Origin: Citrus sinensis
Taxonomy: Eukaryota; Streptophyta; Magnoliopsida; Sapindales; Rutaceae
DNA length: 64,000 bases
Direction of reading: 5' to 3'
Assembly: GCF_022201045.2 (NCBI RefSeq)
Contig: NC_068564.1
Coordinates: 7,254,001 to 7,318,000 of the forward strand
Shown one piece after another: positions 1 to 12,835 of the stretch. The notes under the pieces were generated by a model. It searched no databases. It worked only from the letters and a program-made list of their open reading frames with translations, and was not told where the DNA came from. Both the position numbers and the translations under genes were made by a program. Positions within the stretch are counted from its first letter, which is position 1, and every line of letters starts with the position of its first letter.

Positions 1-642
1 TAAAAAATTGGTAATTAGAGTATTATAGTGTGCTGTGTAAAAATATTCTTTCCCTTAATGTAATATTCATATTCCATAGCATATGAATAATACATTAATT
101 GAAAAGAAAAAAGTAGACCAGCCAAAGACCATAGCATATATTCCATAGTATATATTCTTTCCTTTAGTTATGATAATCAATTCCAAAGCATAAGAATATT
201 ACATTAATTGAAAAGAAAAAGCAGACCAGCCAAACACCATAGCATATATTCTTTCCTCAAACTAAGCAACCAAACTAGAAACCTGCAATTGATCACCACA
301 TCTATGTTATGTCTACATATCTTACTAAGTGAGCAAGAATCATCGTCCTTAATATATAAAATATTGTTTTAATATTAAAGGTTGTATAAATTAGTAAATT
401 ATAAAAGGAACCTCCTCCTCTTGTTAAAAACTCGTTTTATGTTAGAATGAATATTGTCTTTTAATTAATTTCTAAACCAATTTTAGCCTTAAAATAACCA
501 TAAAACTTTACATAACAATGCTACATTGTTTGATAATCCTATTTTTTTTTTTAATCTGGAAAGTCATTAGTTCCCATCGGTTTTTCTGAATGAAAATCAT
601 ACATGTAGTTCCCCAGTTTCAGTGCATTGAAGGTGAAAGAGT
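1..642. repeat. Duplicated 3' flank of the PIS-like copies (copy A)
   Basis: No gene is visible. The stretch is AT-rich and resembles 17990-18570 in the same orientation. Parts of it recur in reverse complement at about 51300-51620, 55050-55300 and 56765-57340. Shared landmarks are the 'gtgctgtgta' stretch, the 'aagtgagcaagaatcatcgt' stretch and the 'cccagtttcag' stretch. It lies downstream of the minus-strand PIS-like copy A, so it is the gene's distal 3' flank carried along in the duplications. Confidence 0.6.
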
Positions 643-1455
643 GTGTTAGCGCCACGCAGATAATTATAATCATTTTTTTTTCTTAATTTTTGTGTCTAAC
701 CAATATCACCGTTGTAATAATTTGATAAGACAGCCACGAAACTAATTAACGAAAGGATCGCTAAACATTTTATGGACAAAATAGGACCCAAAAAAAATTA
801 TAAAATATTGATATTTCAAATCATTTAAAGAAAAAAATATCGAAATCTTATTAACTCCTTTGGTTAGGAGAGTGTTGGAGAAATTGAAAAAAAAATTCGA
901 AGTGGACAATTGAGGATAGCGACAATCAACAACAGCCTGGACACAGGTAAGTTGAAAATAAAATCCCAACCGTTCAAATTATTTTGAAGATCGGTGGTGG
1001 AGGTATCTGCTGACATGTCACCTCGAAGCATCTCTGTCTACGTGGCCCCATTTGATACGGCATCTCATCATCTCATGTTCACTTTCTTCTTGGAACCAGA
1101 CTGGCTTCTCTTGGGTGTGCGCTGCCACAGACACGTGTGGCTCCCACAGCCGAACCACTTTAATAATCTTTTTATTAAAAATTATTATAAAGTAGAAGAA
1201 ATGGACACATCATTAGTGATTTGTTTATTCGTGAGAGGTTGAAAAGATAGTGTCGATTGAACAAGCTGACACGAGAAAAACTGACCCCCATTTAGTTTAT
1301 TTATTCAAAGGTTGGATTAATCTGTTAAAAGTCTCAAGTTTTAAAATTTGATTAATTTCAGAATTTTTTAAACTTTATTTTTTTTAACTTAGGTTTGATT
1401 TTTAGGTATTTTTATTTGAATAAAAATAAATAATTTTTTGTTCAATGTACTGAAA
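643..1455. other. Extra sequence in copy A's 3' flank, no gene seen
   Basis: Relative to the matching flank at 18570-18665, copy A carries about 800 bases here that copy B lacks; B has about 90 unrelated bases instead. Short open frames occur (742-969, 994-1242) but have no recognisable motif or composition bias. It may be an insertion or a region lost from the other copies. I see no terminal repeats that would settle this. Confidence 0.35.
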
Positions 1456-1811
1456 TCCATACCACCTTAAACAACCTTAATCATAGACACAGATGCGAAA
1501 AAAAAAACCAGTAAAGAGTTCCTAACACTGTGCCCCAATCATAAAATTATCATTATCACCATTGTGGAATTGCCAATAAGTTAATGGCACGAAGCTACGT
1601 GATTGAAGGAATGCACACACTCATATACCCAAAAAACACCCCTTCCCCAAATTAATTCCAAATCCTTTGCTAGAGAAGCCTCGGATCAACTGTAAAAGTT
1701 TAGTGATTTCATATGCCGGTCTCAACATATATGCTGCACCCCGAAAAGTAGGCACTTGAGCAGGAGAACCACAAACAGATTCTTCTGAAATGGAAAATGT
1801 TGATGAACTCT

Positions 1812-3662
1812 TTAAGGCCTTTGCTTTTTCTCGATGTCATATAGCACACACACATCTGCTGCTGTCTTCATCTGAAACCACAAATCAATTTCACCCACCG
1901 TCAAGACCACACAATGGGCAAATTTTCGAGCAAAAAAGATTACCAAGCCAAATGACATCAGGAGAACTATGACGTCTACAAACAATTTGAGAACTTTCAG
2001 CTCCTTCGGGGCAAGCAAATGCATACAGGATTGGGAGCAAGCAAATGCATACAGGATTTTTGTTTTCATCTAAAGTCCAAAATTTCTCTGAATCACGTAA
2101 ATATTTCCATTTGATGGACAGCTTCCTAACTGATGGAGTTCACACTTGAGCAAGACTGACCCCATTTCTGTGCTCTTAGAACTCAAGCTTTCTTAAATTA
2201 CAATCTAAATTAACCATATCCTCTTACAATTCATTTGGTATTCATACAACTCTTATCATATAGAGGTTTGGTCTCCTTATTCCATATAAAGCTTCAGTAG
2301 CACTATTGTGAATATCCTGCCTGATATTTGCCGTCACCAACCTAATAAATGCAGTCTTAATCACATAGCTTGTGCATTCATTCATCACAATGCGTTTTCA
2401 CACTCCTCAATCAATTATAACTACTATGACAAAGATGATGAAGTGAAGAGGAAGAAAATGATCATCCCAGGCATATCCACGACAATCCATTTAAGATACA
2501 GAAAAGGTTTGAGTTTTAACATTAGAGCATATCACAGCATGTGAATCTCAAACTGACCGATTTCAGGATCCAGAATGCCATTGTAAAATGTCAACTTTAC
2601 CCATACAAAAGTCTCCTTAATTTGTAGACATCAAGAAATTTACTTATTGTGAAGAAGTATCAGAATAAACGAACATTACGATAATATGGAGTGCAAGTTA
2701 CCTTTATGACATTGATCGTTTGCTTGATTGCCCAACCGAATAAACTCAATGCAACTAGGAAGGAAAGAGGCGAGCCCTGTCGCACAGCACCCACCACAAC
2801 CTGAAAGAAGAGATTGTTTGCAAAGCGAGAAACAGGGGAAATCTTTCTATATGCAGAACAATCTAATAGTAAGAAAATGAGAACCTACATCCACCAAACT
2901 TTCACTCTGCGTCTCCGCAATAAGAAATATGATTAGGTAAAGAAGCTGCAGGGTTGAAACAGTTGGATCAGGTAAAAAGCACTGATAACATTTGCAAATC
3001 CTGATATGGATAATAACACGGAAAGCTACAATTACCTCACATGCCACACAACTATAACCCATAAACATCCGGTTCCCATAATAGGCTTTGAAAAGCCAAT
3101 TTGTGTTGTCTTTTACATTGTATGGCTAGATTTTCCTCTCAAGAATGTACTGCAACGGAGATCCAGAGTGGTAGGCATATTTCCCAACGCAAGTAACACT
3201 TTTCTTTAGCAAAAATGAAAAAAAAAAAGAATCAAATATCTTCCAGTTTCACAAGCAATTTCATGTTACATGAGATTATGTCAGGGAAACGAAACGGCAC
3301 CTGTACATCTGCAGCCATTGACTACCAATATCTAATGCAGGTAGTGACACAAAAACCAAATCAGGCCTGCATGGAGATGCAAAATAGCTCAATTATGCCG
3401 TCATCTTATAGCATTAGATTACGGGTCAAGAAAACATAACAAAGTCTTACATGTATAGTTGAGAGAGTATACCAGTACACAAGATGTACTAATCCTGAAA
3501 TGCAAAAGATTATTGACAAAAGACAAAGGCACAGACAATAATCCAAATTAGTATGCGTATCCGCGCCAACCAGAACGAATGATGACTAATGATACATTGT
3601 GGGGTGGAAAGAGAGAAATTACGTATCAGTTACCATGTCTGAAACAACTCCAACGGCTGAAA
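1812..3662 (-). pseudogene. Phosphatidylinositol synthase (PIS)-like pseudogene, copy A, 7 exons, 5'-truncated
   Basis: PIS is a multi-pass CDP-alcohol phosphatidyltransferase of the ER that joins CDP-diacylglycerol and myo-inositol to make phosphatidylinositol. Reading the minus strand, exons are 3662-3623, 3494-3451, 3366-3301, 3149-3036, 2945-2889, 2800-2702 and 1871-1812, mostly with AG/GT borders. Recognisable pieces are WLQMY, WLFKAYYGNRMFMGY, LSFLVALSLFGWAIKQTINV and the C-terminal MKTAADVCVLYDIEKKQRP followed by a stop. The N-terminal exons with the catalytic CDP-alcohol motif are absent. Exon 3149-3036 is 114 nt against 115 in copies B and D, a frameshift. Exon 3494-3451 is also one base short, and the first exon has substitutions. 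It lies downstream of CNL-A, as copy D lies downstream of CNL-D. Identification as PIS is firm; the exact exon borders are inferred from the copies. Confidence 0.75.
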
Positions 3663-4547
3663 CTAAACGAGAAAGAGAAGTCAATCAAATGCAACATCTT
3701 AGGTACTGGTTATTACTAGTTACAAGTTCCTGCTCAAAATATTGGGGATAATACATGCGCTCATCATCAAATTGACGACAGAAAAGCCTTCAATACAGAA
3801 ATATGCCTCAAATCTTTGACTGTCAACAAGGCCTGTGCTAGGAAATTAGTGATATACAGAGTTTCTAAGACACATAGAGTGAAAGTTGACATACCATGCA
3901 GTTCAAATACCACTGTACAAGTTGCTAATCGAAATACTAACAGCAAAATGACAGTGACTCAAGGTTGCAGATCAAAAGTACAATATAGGTGTAACTGCAC
4001 TGGATTAGAACTCCAAAAGCAGTTTTGATATGATTTTTCAAAATGATATCGAACCGACAATATAAGAAGAAATGAGGGCTGTTGTATGTGTGCTGAAGTT
4101 GTCTATGATGAACCGACACATGCATGAACACTAGTTGATGCATGCCAAACACTACTAGGATCCAAAGAAAACAGAGGGAATTGAGGATTCGTTACTGATT
4201 TGGGATAGTTCAATAAAATAAACTGATAATGCATGCAGTGATAGTAAACGATCGCACACTAAACCAGTAATGTTCACCAGCAATAAGAAGTTGATACATA
4301 TACCACATCCCAAGACCAAACTATTTCCTATTAACTGCAAAAACCAAGATGAAAGTACTTGAAATTTCACCAAATCATTTGATAAAATGACTTTTCGCAA
4401 ATTCTTTTTACCAAAATAATTAATCAATTAATTTGATTAATACGAAGAAAGTCATTGAATTTTAATCAAAACAGAGTTTCATACCATTTTTGCTCCTTGT
4501 AAAGAGTCTGCGAGTCTCTCCCTATCTTACCTGATCAATTAATTAAT

Positions 4548-4582
<35 letters not shown>

Positions 4583-5242
4583 GGTCGAGCTAGATTGCAG
4601 TTCCAAGTTGCAAGCTTCTTTAATTTTCTCATATCAACTTTAATTTTCGTTTTAATATTTTCTATCGTACAGAATTTTCATCCTAAAGTACATAGAAGTT
4701 CTAGGTTCTATTACAATACATATTCTTTCGAATTAGTCATTTTATATGGAGGAAAAAAAAACAAAAACAAAAACCTCCACAAACATGCTCACGCATTTCA
4801 CTTCAAGGCCACGAATCACGATGCAATATCTGATTAGTTTGCCAACTGCTTTTGATTAATATGCGAATCATGTCACAAAAAGGTTACCATTCGAAAGAAT
4901 AAATGGTTAATTTCAAGAAGCCGATTTGTTTTCATTTCTTCCTGGGCAAATGTAAGTCGTCAATCACAAAGCAAAAAATACAGACACCACCGTTCCCATT
5001 ACACAAATCTGCAGTCAATGCAAATTATATTACTGAGAAATTCAGTAATGACCACACAGGCACACACATATACCTCACTCAATGTACTTATATATCAGCA
5101 AATTACATAACCACACGTAACGAATATATAATACTTGTAACTTTAAAACACAACATTAAAACCGTTGAACCTCTGTTCTGAACAACGTTAAGAGTAATAT
5201 TTTCACTGTCCCTACAGTTTGGTTGAACCTCTCCCAAGAAAG
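3663..5242. repeat. Intergenic segment between PIS copy A and CNL-A, inverted copy of 47041-48700
   Basis: No gene is visible. Most of this stretch is the reverse complement of the region after CNL-D. For example, the block around 4880-5050 matches 47230-47440, and the (AT)n tract matches 47716-47742. The end near 5200-5242 is the spliced 3' untranslated exon of CNL-A on the minus strand. Short open frames here (such as 4155-4427 minus) are intron or flank read-through and have no recognisable protein. Confidence 0.6.
4551..4579. repeat. (AT)n microsatellite
   Basis: Pure alternating AT of about 29 bases. The inverted counterpart is at 47716-47742, so the tract was present before the segments were duplicated. 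Confidence 0.95.
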
Positions 5243-5662
5243 CTGCAATATTTGGGAAAAAAAAAGGATAAGAGGAAGAATAGTCAGATGTTTCGGCGCA
5301 AGTTAAAGTATTAACAAAGATTGAAATTCCATATGAAGATAACTAGATAATTAAAAAAAAAAAATCTCATTATAAGTTCCATTTTGAAAAATCCTGAACT
5401 GTTTGAATTTAGAAACAGATCTGACCCCTAGAACAATGCGGTTTCCGAAATATTATTTTTGTGTTTCGTACTGACAAACTAATTATGTATTAGAAGAAAA
5501 TAAATTAGTACAAATTTGATTGAACTAACTAACGTTCAAAGTCAAGTTTTCGTTTGGTAAACATAACAAAACATTAAACTATAAACGGTATAGCTGTATG
5601 AGAAATTAAAAATTAGAAAGCTGCATGAAAAGAGGAAATTAAAAAAGAAGAGAGCTCCATAC

Positions 5663-6061
5663 CTAATAATCGCTTGATTTAATCATCTTATCGTCAAGTA
5701 AAATCTCAGGGATATGTGCAATCTTGGGCCAATCTTCACCTGTTGGCGGTTTGCATCGTTCACTCAGCGCAGGACATTCTGCAATGGCCAATGATTTCAG
5801 AGTAGTGACGTGATGCATATCCTCCGGCAACGATGACAATTTTGGACATCGTGCAATGACAAGAGTTTCAAGAGCTTCGAGATCTTTTAGAGACCCTGGT
5901 AGTGCCATGAAGTTGGGACAATCAACAATTATCAAGCTCTGTAAAGTATCAGTACAACATTGAAGAAGCCATTGTGGCAGTTCTAAGAACTGTGTTATTT
6001 CCCCGATGACAACCCTCCGAAGGTGAGGCCTTGTGTTTTTGCGATCATGATGACTTCCTTC
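5663..6061 (-). pseudogene. CNL-A: C-terminal LRR fragment of a CC-NB-ARC-LRR resistance gene
   Basis: CNL proteins are intracellular immune receptors in which the LRR reads ligand or guarded state and the NB-ARC acts as an ADP/ATP switch. Only the last ~130 residues remain: LRR repeats of the 'L..L..L.I..CP.L..LP' type, with CPNFMALPGS, CPKLSSLPEDMHH and CPALSERCKPPTGEDWP, ending KSSDY. The reading frame continues into 6061, where it is cut by the TGTTGGGG end of a Copia LTR. The same coding sequence continues uninterrupted in CNL-D (46200-46607). The stop codon is immediately followed by a GTATGG splice donor, with the 3' UTR intron at 5243-5662. It could be the far end of CNL-B across the retrotransposon, but the two breakpoints do not match each other. 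Confidence 0.85.
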
Positions 6062-7607
6062 TGTTGGGGAAAATCCAGTTTTTTAATTTTTATAAAACCT
6101 TTTGAAGATCGCTCTCATATAATATATAAGAATTTGTATTCTAAAAATCGTACCTTGAAAATCCGAGTTGGCTTTTTCCGCTGAAGTGTTTTAGGCTCCT
6201 AGATCACGATCCGCCACCACCACTCCTGTTAGATCACGATCCGTCACCACCACGCTTGTTAGATCACGAACAATCTCCAATGATCTTCCAAGTTATGACT
6301 CAGGTTCGATCTGCACTTGACGTGTGGGCGCCTTTATCACTACCAAAGCAACTAGCACGAGAAAATTTTTCTCTCAACAATAGAGAGAAAAATCTTTTTC
6401 TCTGATCTGTATATAGTGGCTTCCATATTTTTCTTTAGGGAAAAATAAGTCTTTTATATCACCCTTTAGTGAAAACCCTAGGCTCCAAATAATGCCCTAA
6501 ATAAAACTCACGTTATTTTCTTTTTCAATAGGGGACCCACCTTGTAAAATAACATAAGGCCCCTTATACAAAAGCTAATTAAATGGAGCCTCCCACTAAA
6601 TGATATATTTAGGCTTTTGACCAAAATAGCTAGTTATCTTACTTATTAGTCCAGTAGTGGTGCAGTCAATTAAATGAGCTAACCCGGGGATCATTTGGGA
6701 ACATACAATAGTGGCTACAATAATTAGGCCTGTAATTAAACTAGTCCAATTATTTAATTCCAAATCTACTCCACTAAAAGATTAGAACTGACTTCCATAA
6801 TTGTATGCTCGAATAATAATTCGTCCCAAGCCACATTGATTTCTTTACTGCACAATCCTTTGTACCACATCGTTAATTAAATTGATATCTCAACTGTCCA
6901 ATCAATTTAATAACATCTTATTCCTTGATCCTTACTGGTTTTCTCTAATGATCATTTTCAACATACTAAATATGTTGACACACTCTGGCCAGAGAGTTCT
7001 ATGATCAAGTGCCGAAAACCCATCAAGAGATGTGTTGTACAAATTCTATATTGTTAATACATAACTCCAATACTCATAATTGCTCCCACCAAGATACCGG
7101 GTAATCTTGACCACAAGGCTGTGTCGTGCCCATTGGTAACTCAAATGGAATAACAATTACAATCATGAAATCATAATTAACTCAAGATTAAGATTACAGT
7201 AAAATCAACGCCTATGAGATTTAATAAGTCTGACAGTTATTACAAAGTTAATTAAATCTCATATGTGATCCTGTTCAATGTAGTCGTACTACATCAATAA
7301 ATTCATACATGATTAAGACAAATCATTCAATGAATTTATTACAGTCTATACCTAAATAAAGTGCCCAACTTTATTTATCAACTGCGAACTAAATTTATTT
7401 AATCATAAGATAACTTGTATTTATGTCTTCTGTGAATCCACATGGTGATCACATAAATACATATAATATGATTAAATGGACTTTAATACAAATATTAATG
7501 CAATTAAGATATTTGAATAAAATACCTCATTTATTTTATTGATCAGAAAAATTGTTTATTACAATTAAATAAACACATATGTTTTTAAAGAGCATATTTT
7601 CCCAACA
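6062..7607 (-). repeat. 3' LTR of the 6-13 kb Copia element
   Basis: About 1546 bases bounded by TGTTGGGG on the left and CCCAACA on the right, the usual TG...CA inverted ends of an LTR. On the minus strand it is preceded by a polypurine tract reading AGTGGGAGAT at about 7608-7617. No matching copy is found in the window. A short direct duplication around 'agatcacgatccgccaccac' and 'agatcacgatccgtcaccac' lies near the left end (about 6200-6260). Confidence 0.8.
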
Positions 7608-7852
7608 ATCTCCCACTAGCTCTCAAAGCATATCTGGCATATTGCACATGCTCTAGGGCTCTAAGTGCAGGTTATAAAGGTTTCCCACTAATGGCCATTG
7701 TAATAAGATCTGCCATTTAGCATCTAATGCCATTTGGGATATTGTCATATAACCTTTCTACACTATTCCCTTATAAGATGATACTTCCTTTCAATATGTT
7801 TTGTTTCTTGTGGTTCTTTGGTTCCTTAGATTGAGCTACCGCACCACCATTA

Positions 7853-9242
7853 TCACATAAATAGTTTAAGGGGTGCAGTTACAACAGGTACCACCTCAAG
7901 ATTTCGTAGGAACTTGCGGAACCATATAGCTTCTTTTGCAGCTTCAGATGTAGCCACATATTCAGCTTTAGTTGTTGAGTCTGTGATACAAGATTGTTTC
8001 ACACTCATCCAACTAATAGCTCCACTTCCCAATGTAAACACATAGCCGGAAGTTGATTTTCTGGAATCCTTATCTGACATAAAGTCAGAATCAGTATAAC
8101 CCACTGGAATGAGTTCATCACCAGAATACACAAGCATATAATTTTTAGTTCTTTTCAGATACTTTATAATATGCTTGACTATAGTCCAGTATTGAGGTCC
8201 AGGATTAAATTGATATTTGCTAACCATCCCTACCGCAAAACAGATGTCTGGCCTAGTGCAAAGCATGGCATACACGAGACTTCCCACAGCGTCTGCATAG
8301 GGAACTCGTCTCTTTCTCTCTATCTCTTCAGATGTTTTAGGTGATTGATCCTTAGAGAATGTAATTCCATGTCTGAATAGTAATAAACCAGTCTTGAAAT
8401 TTTCCATGCTAAATCTAGCCAATATCTTATCGATATAGACCGCTTGAGACAAGGCTAAAGTTTTATTCTTCCGGTCTCGTATTAACTTGATACCAAGAAT
8501 ATAACTTGCCTCCCCCAGGTCTTTCATATCAAATTATTTTGCTAACCAAATCTTTATTGTAGTCAATACTCCTATATCATTTCCAATAAGGAGAATATTG
8601 TCTACACAAAGAACTAGGAAGGCTACAAATTTTTCCTGAATTTTCTTGTACACACATGGTTCATCAATGTTCTGAATGAATCCAAGTGATTTAATCGCTT
8701 GATCAAATCTGATGTTCCATGACCGGGATGCTTGCTTTAATCCATAAATGGATCTCTGCAACTTACATACCATGTGTTCTTGGCCTTTTTGTATAAATCC
8801 ATCTGGTTGCTGCATGTAGATGTTTTCTTCAAGATGCCCGTTAAGAAAGGCAGTCTTGACATCCATTTGCCAAATTTCATAATCTAGCACTGCAGCAATG
8901 GAGAGCAGAATCCTGATGGATTTAAGCATAGCAACCGTAGAAAAAGGTTTCCTCATAATCAATCCCTTCTTTCTAAGTAAACCCTTCGGCTACTAATCTT
9001 GCTTTAAATGTTTCCACCCTTCCGTCTACTCCTCTTTTTCTCTTGTAGATCCACTTGCAGCCTATAGGTTTTACCCCATTTGGTGCCTCTACAAGTTCCC
9101 AGACTTTATTGGAATACACAGATTCCATTTCTTGATTCATGGCATTTTTCCAAAATTTAACATCTCTATCTATTAGAGCTTCGTTGTAACTAGTGGGATT
9201 TTGTACATGTTCATCTGAGATAACCATATAGGTTTCTCCCAA
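7853..9242 (-). pseudogene. Copia reverse transcriptase-RNase H, broken into three frames
   Basis: From 9242 downward the minus strand reads the RVT_2 start (CKWIYKRKRGVDG, ARLVAEGFT). A frame break follows near 8965, then MDVKTAFLNGHLEENIYMQQ and LCVDNILLIGN, where Copia RTs normally have YVDD (here CVDN, so the catalytic motif is altered). After a second break near 8530 come MKDLGEASYILGIKL and the RNase H region (GYTDSDFMSDKDSRKSTSGY, STTKAEYVA). RNase H continues past the stop at 7853 in a degraded form to about 7620. Two frameshifts and the altered active site make it inactive. Upstream, 9250-9420 still encodes a recognisable linker (SGRVTRLPARY), and 9420-9560 holds a remnant of the integrase C-terminus. 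Confidence 0.85.
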
Positions 9243-10629
9243 AAATATGTATCTCGCAGGTAACCTAGTTACCCTCCCACTACAACAAGGTTCTAAAAGT
9301 GATGGTTGTTCAAGGATAATCTTGTGCTGATCAGCTGGTTGTTGCTGTTCTTCCTGTTCTATAACAGGTGTTGAAAGCTGAGCATCAACCTGATCTCTTT
9401 TATTTCTCTAGTTTTACCTTACTCTTAGGTTATAAGTCATTATAGAGTCTTCCTCAAAGAAAGTAAAGAATATTTCTATAAATACATTCCTATCTTGAGG
9501 ACTATAATTCAGACTTTCCCTTATTCCTTTAAGATACCTAAAACATGCAAGCTTCTGAACACGAATCCATCTTGTCTATCTCTGATTCTAGTAGAAATAC
9601 TAGTAAACTCCAAATACGAATGTGTCTCAAACCATGTTTGTGACTTTTTCATAATTTCTTGGAGTAGTAGACACCGAGATAGATGAAACTAAGTTCAATA
9701 AACTTTGTAGTTTTAAATACTAGTATCTGGAATCAAAAAAGGTAAATGATAAACCACTTAGTATATATCTTGTCTTATCCAAAAGAATCTTGTTTCTTCA
9801 TTTAATTACACTATTGTATTATAGTGTTCATTGACAACCAAATAGTGCTTGAATTCTCCATAGAGATATTCTTTGTTTCGATCATATCGAAGTTCTTTTA
9901 TGTTCCTGTCTAATTGCTTCTGTCTTATCCACGTACTCTTTTGAATTTCAAAAGCAATGGAATCATGACGCATTTAGACAAACATAAATAAAATGAATAT
10001 TCATCAACAAGATTGATAGAATACTCATAATCCCTTATAACATGTAAACTGATTAGTCCGTATACATTTGTATGCGCTAAATCATCAAATACATAGTTAT
10101 GCTTTTTAGCTCAAAAAGAGCATCCTTGTCATATTACTTTTCTAAATAAGATTTATAGAGTTACAATGATCAATCTTAATAGGCCAACAAGTCTATCATT
10201 GATCATTTTCTTAAAATCTTATTATAGTTTATATGACTTAGGCATAAATATCAGAGGTGATTTTTGGTTAGAAGAAACATTTCTTTTCTTAGATAAATGC
10301 ATATACTTTTTATCATTATATCTTACTTTGAATAGATCAATGGACTTCTATGATATAAATTGTCTTTATAAATAACCAAAATAAATAATAAATAGAGGAT
10401 CCGAAAAATAACAGTGTACTCCTGTTTATTAAAACAAGCCACCGAAATTAAATTCCTCTAATATAAAGACAAATATCAAAACTAAAGTCTTATAAAATTG
10501 ATCTAGTCTTTCAATTGATATAAACTAGCATGTCCTCAACTGCTGTTTGATGCTTTCTTCACTTAATCTCTTGGTTTCCTGAAAACCAAATAAATGAATT
10601 ACAAATAAGATTAGTTATCTCAGAATTCA
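9243..10629 (-). pseudogene. Eroded Copia integrase region
   Basis: No long open frame is left. On the minus strand one can still read YSPQDRNVFIEIFFTFFEED near 9430-9510, which fits the integrase C-terminal part of Copia pol ('YSPQDNKVFVSTNATFLEED' type). Near 9880-10090, 'DYEYSINLVDEYSFY' fits the integrase core ('YEYFITFIDDYSRYG' type). Stops and frameshifts are frequent. Sequence from about 10160 to 10560 shows no protein I can identify. Confidence 0.5.
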
Positions 10630-11466
10630 TTATTGTATGATGCAATAGAAATCTGAACTAATTAGGAAGCTTAAAGATTTCCTATACCTGATTTTAATAA
10701 TCTTAGGACAATCTTTCTTCCAGTGACCCTTCTGTCCACATTTGTAACACTTGCCTTTTGGCTTGCCACTTCTTTTAGTGGACAGTTTGCCGATCCCAAC
10801 TCTTGCTTGCTCATTCTTGTCTTTCGACTTAAGCCTTGAAGAGAATCCTTTTTTAGGAAGTTTTCTGCTATGATAGAATTCTTCTATAGCATGTAGTTCG
10901 TGCATTAATTCAATTAAGGTCATAACTTTATTGTTTAAGATATAACTGACCTTAAACTCTTTGAATGTATCAGGTAAAGATTCAATCACCATGTTAATCT
11001 TTGATTTATCATTGATTTGAACACCATGAATCTCTACCTCATTCAAATAGTCCATCATTTTGAGGACATGATCACGAACTTTTGTGCCCTCTTCCATCTT
11101 AGTATCCGTAATACGTTTCTATGCTGCTTCTCTGGCAAAATGGGTATTTTGCCCAAACATCTGATGAAGACTAGCCATTATTTCAGTGGCTGTTTCCATG
11201 CTCCGATGTTTCTTATGCAGTTCCACAGAAATCGAAGCCAATATATAGCGCTTAGCCATTTTGTTAGCTTCGCACCATTTCTCATAAGGCTCCCTCTGAT
11301 TTCTATAATCGTATAACGATGGTTCATGAGGGCAAGGCTGAGTCAAAACATATTTGCTTCCCTTAGCAGTGAGAATATTAAATAGATTGCGTTTCCAATC
11401 TAAATAATTTTCACCAGTGAGTTCATTTTTAACAAGGATAATTAATAATGGGTTGATGGAAGACAT
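10630..11466 (-). pseudogene. Copia gag with zinc knuckle, frameshifted
   Basis: The ATG at 11464-11466 (minus) opens MSSINPLLIILVKNELTGENY, a typical Copia gag start (binding fold of the retrotransposon capsid). The frame runs to about 11120, and a frameshift moves it into the 11097-10630 frame. That frame carries the UBN2-like region (GTKVRDHVLKMMDYLNE) and a CCHC knuckle CYKCGQKGHWKKDC. Gag packages the element RNA into particles. The frameshift alone disables it unless the copy is served in trans. Confidence 0.8.
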
Positions 11467-11529
11467 TTTCTGAAAAAACAAAATAGACATGCATAAATAC
11501 TTTGAAACAATATTCACAATAAATGACAA

Positions 11530-12800
11530 AAATGCAAAAAATCATAAATGCATTTTAATTTATTGTAACGATAATCTAGTACCGTTTTGACAAGCTATCC
11601 GTTGGGGAAGTCATGTCTACACTTACTAGACCCAATTATCCATTAGATTATTTACTTTCATGTAGAGACATGATAAATAATTATCGTTATCCCTTTGGGC
11701 CTAAATTTGTTAATAGAGCTTCGTTGGAAAGGTTAATAACAAACTTTAGTTGAGTGTATAACCATTGTTTCAATCTACGTATTTTTCATATCAATAGTCA
11801 CCGTTGGGGCGAACAATCGATTGAAAAAATATTTCAATTTTATCTTTGAAGAAGTTCATCAAATAAAATATCCAATATATATACCCTCCGTAGGGAGCAT
11901 CACCGTATCATGAAGTCGAGGTATATATATAATTTTATTATTGAACTAACAATGGAGCCCGTGGGAAAAATTATCTTGAATTTTCCCTCTCCCACTCAAT
12001 ATTTTAAAATTGATTTTTCCTTTTTAAAACATACATATTGTTAATTGCATGCTTCCTATAATATTATCTAGATGATATCAAATATTATTAAGCATATGCA
12101 AATTTCAAACAATATAATGAAATTCATTATTTAATGAATAACATGTATCATTATGCATAGAGTGGCACTACCTATTCTATATGACATGTTATCATGGCAT
12201 GTTATCATCCAAAACATAACATATAGAAAAATAATTAAATAATCTTAATTCATGGCTTTCCTAATAATGAAAAATACATTAACCCTAAGCCTAATCTTCA
12301 TTGGGCTTCTTGTCAATGTCCATCTTCCATAAGCTTGTTTTTGTTAATGGACTAGGGGAAATTGGGCTTTTAAATTTATAATTGGTCTAATTTTAATTTT
12401 GAAAGGAAATAAATAAATAAATAGTTTTATTTTATTTTATTTTATTTTTAAATAAAACTTTTGGACCAAAAATAAATTTAATGTATTTAATTTTGTCTAT
12501 GCATTTTTAATCCATTAAGCCCAATTGAAATTGGGCCTAAAATTAGGATTCATTAAACCCAAAACTGTTTTTGGATATAAATGTAAAAAATTAAAAAAAT
12601 TTCTGCCCAAATGAAAAATTATGGAACCATAGGGACCTCCATAATAAAAACCATGTAACCCTAAATCCATATTTTTCTTCCTCTCTTCCCCAGCCGCCAT
12701 CTCCAAAAAATCCAGCCGCTGTTCACTGTTTCCACACCGGAGAGCCGTCATCAACGCCGGAAAGACGTCAACCAAAACGCTCCGCGCCTCCAGCCCACGT
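11530..12800 (-). other. Copia leader region, no gene
   Basis: Between gag and the minisatellite lies an AT-rich untranslated leader. It has recurring short motifs of the kind 'ccgttgggg' (11600, 11800) and 'cgtagggagcatcaccg' (11890). Near 12240-12660 there are repeated 'ttgggcttttt'- and 'attgggcc'-like words. It has no open frame worth naming. Its position 5' of gag on the minus strand shows what it is. Confidence 0.5.
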
Positions 12801-12835
12801 TCGCGCTGCTGCTTGGGCGCTGCAGCTGCTGCTCG

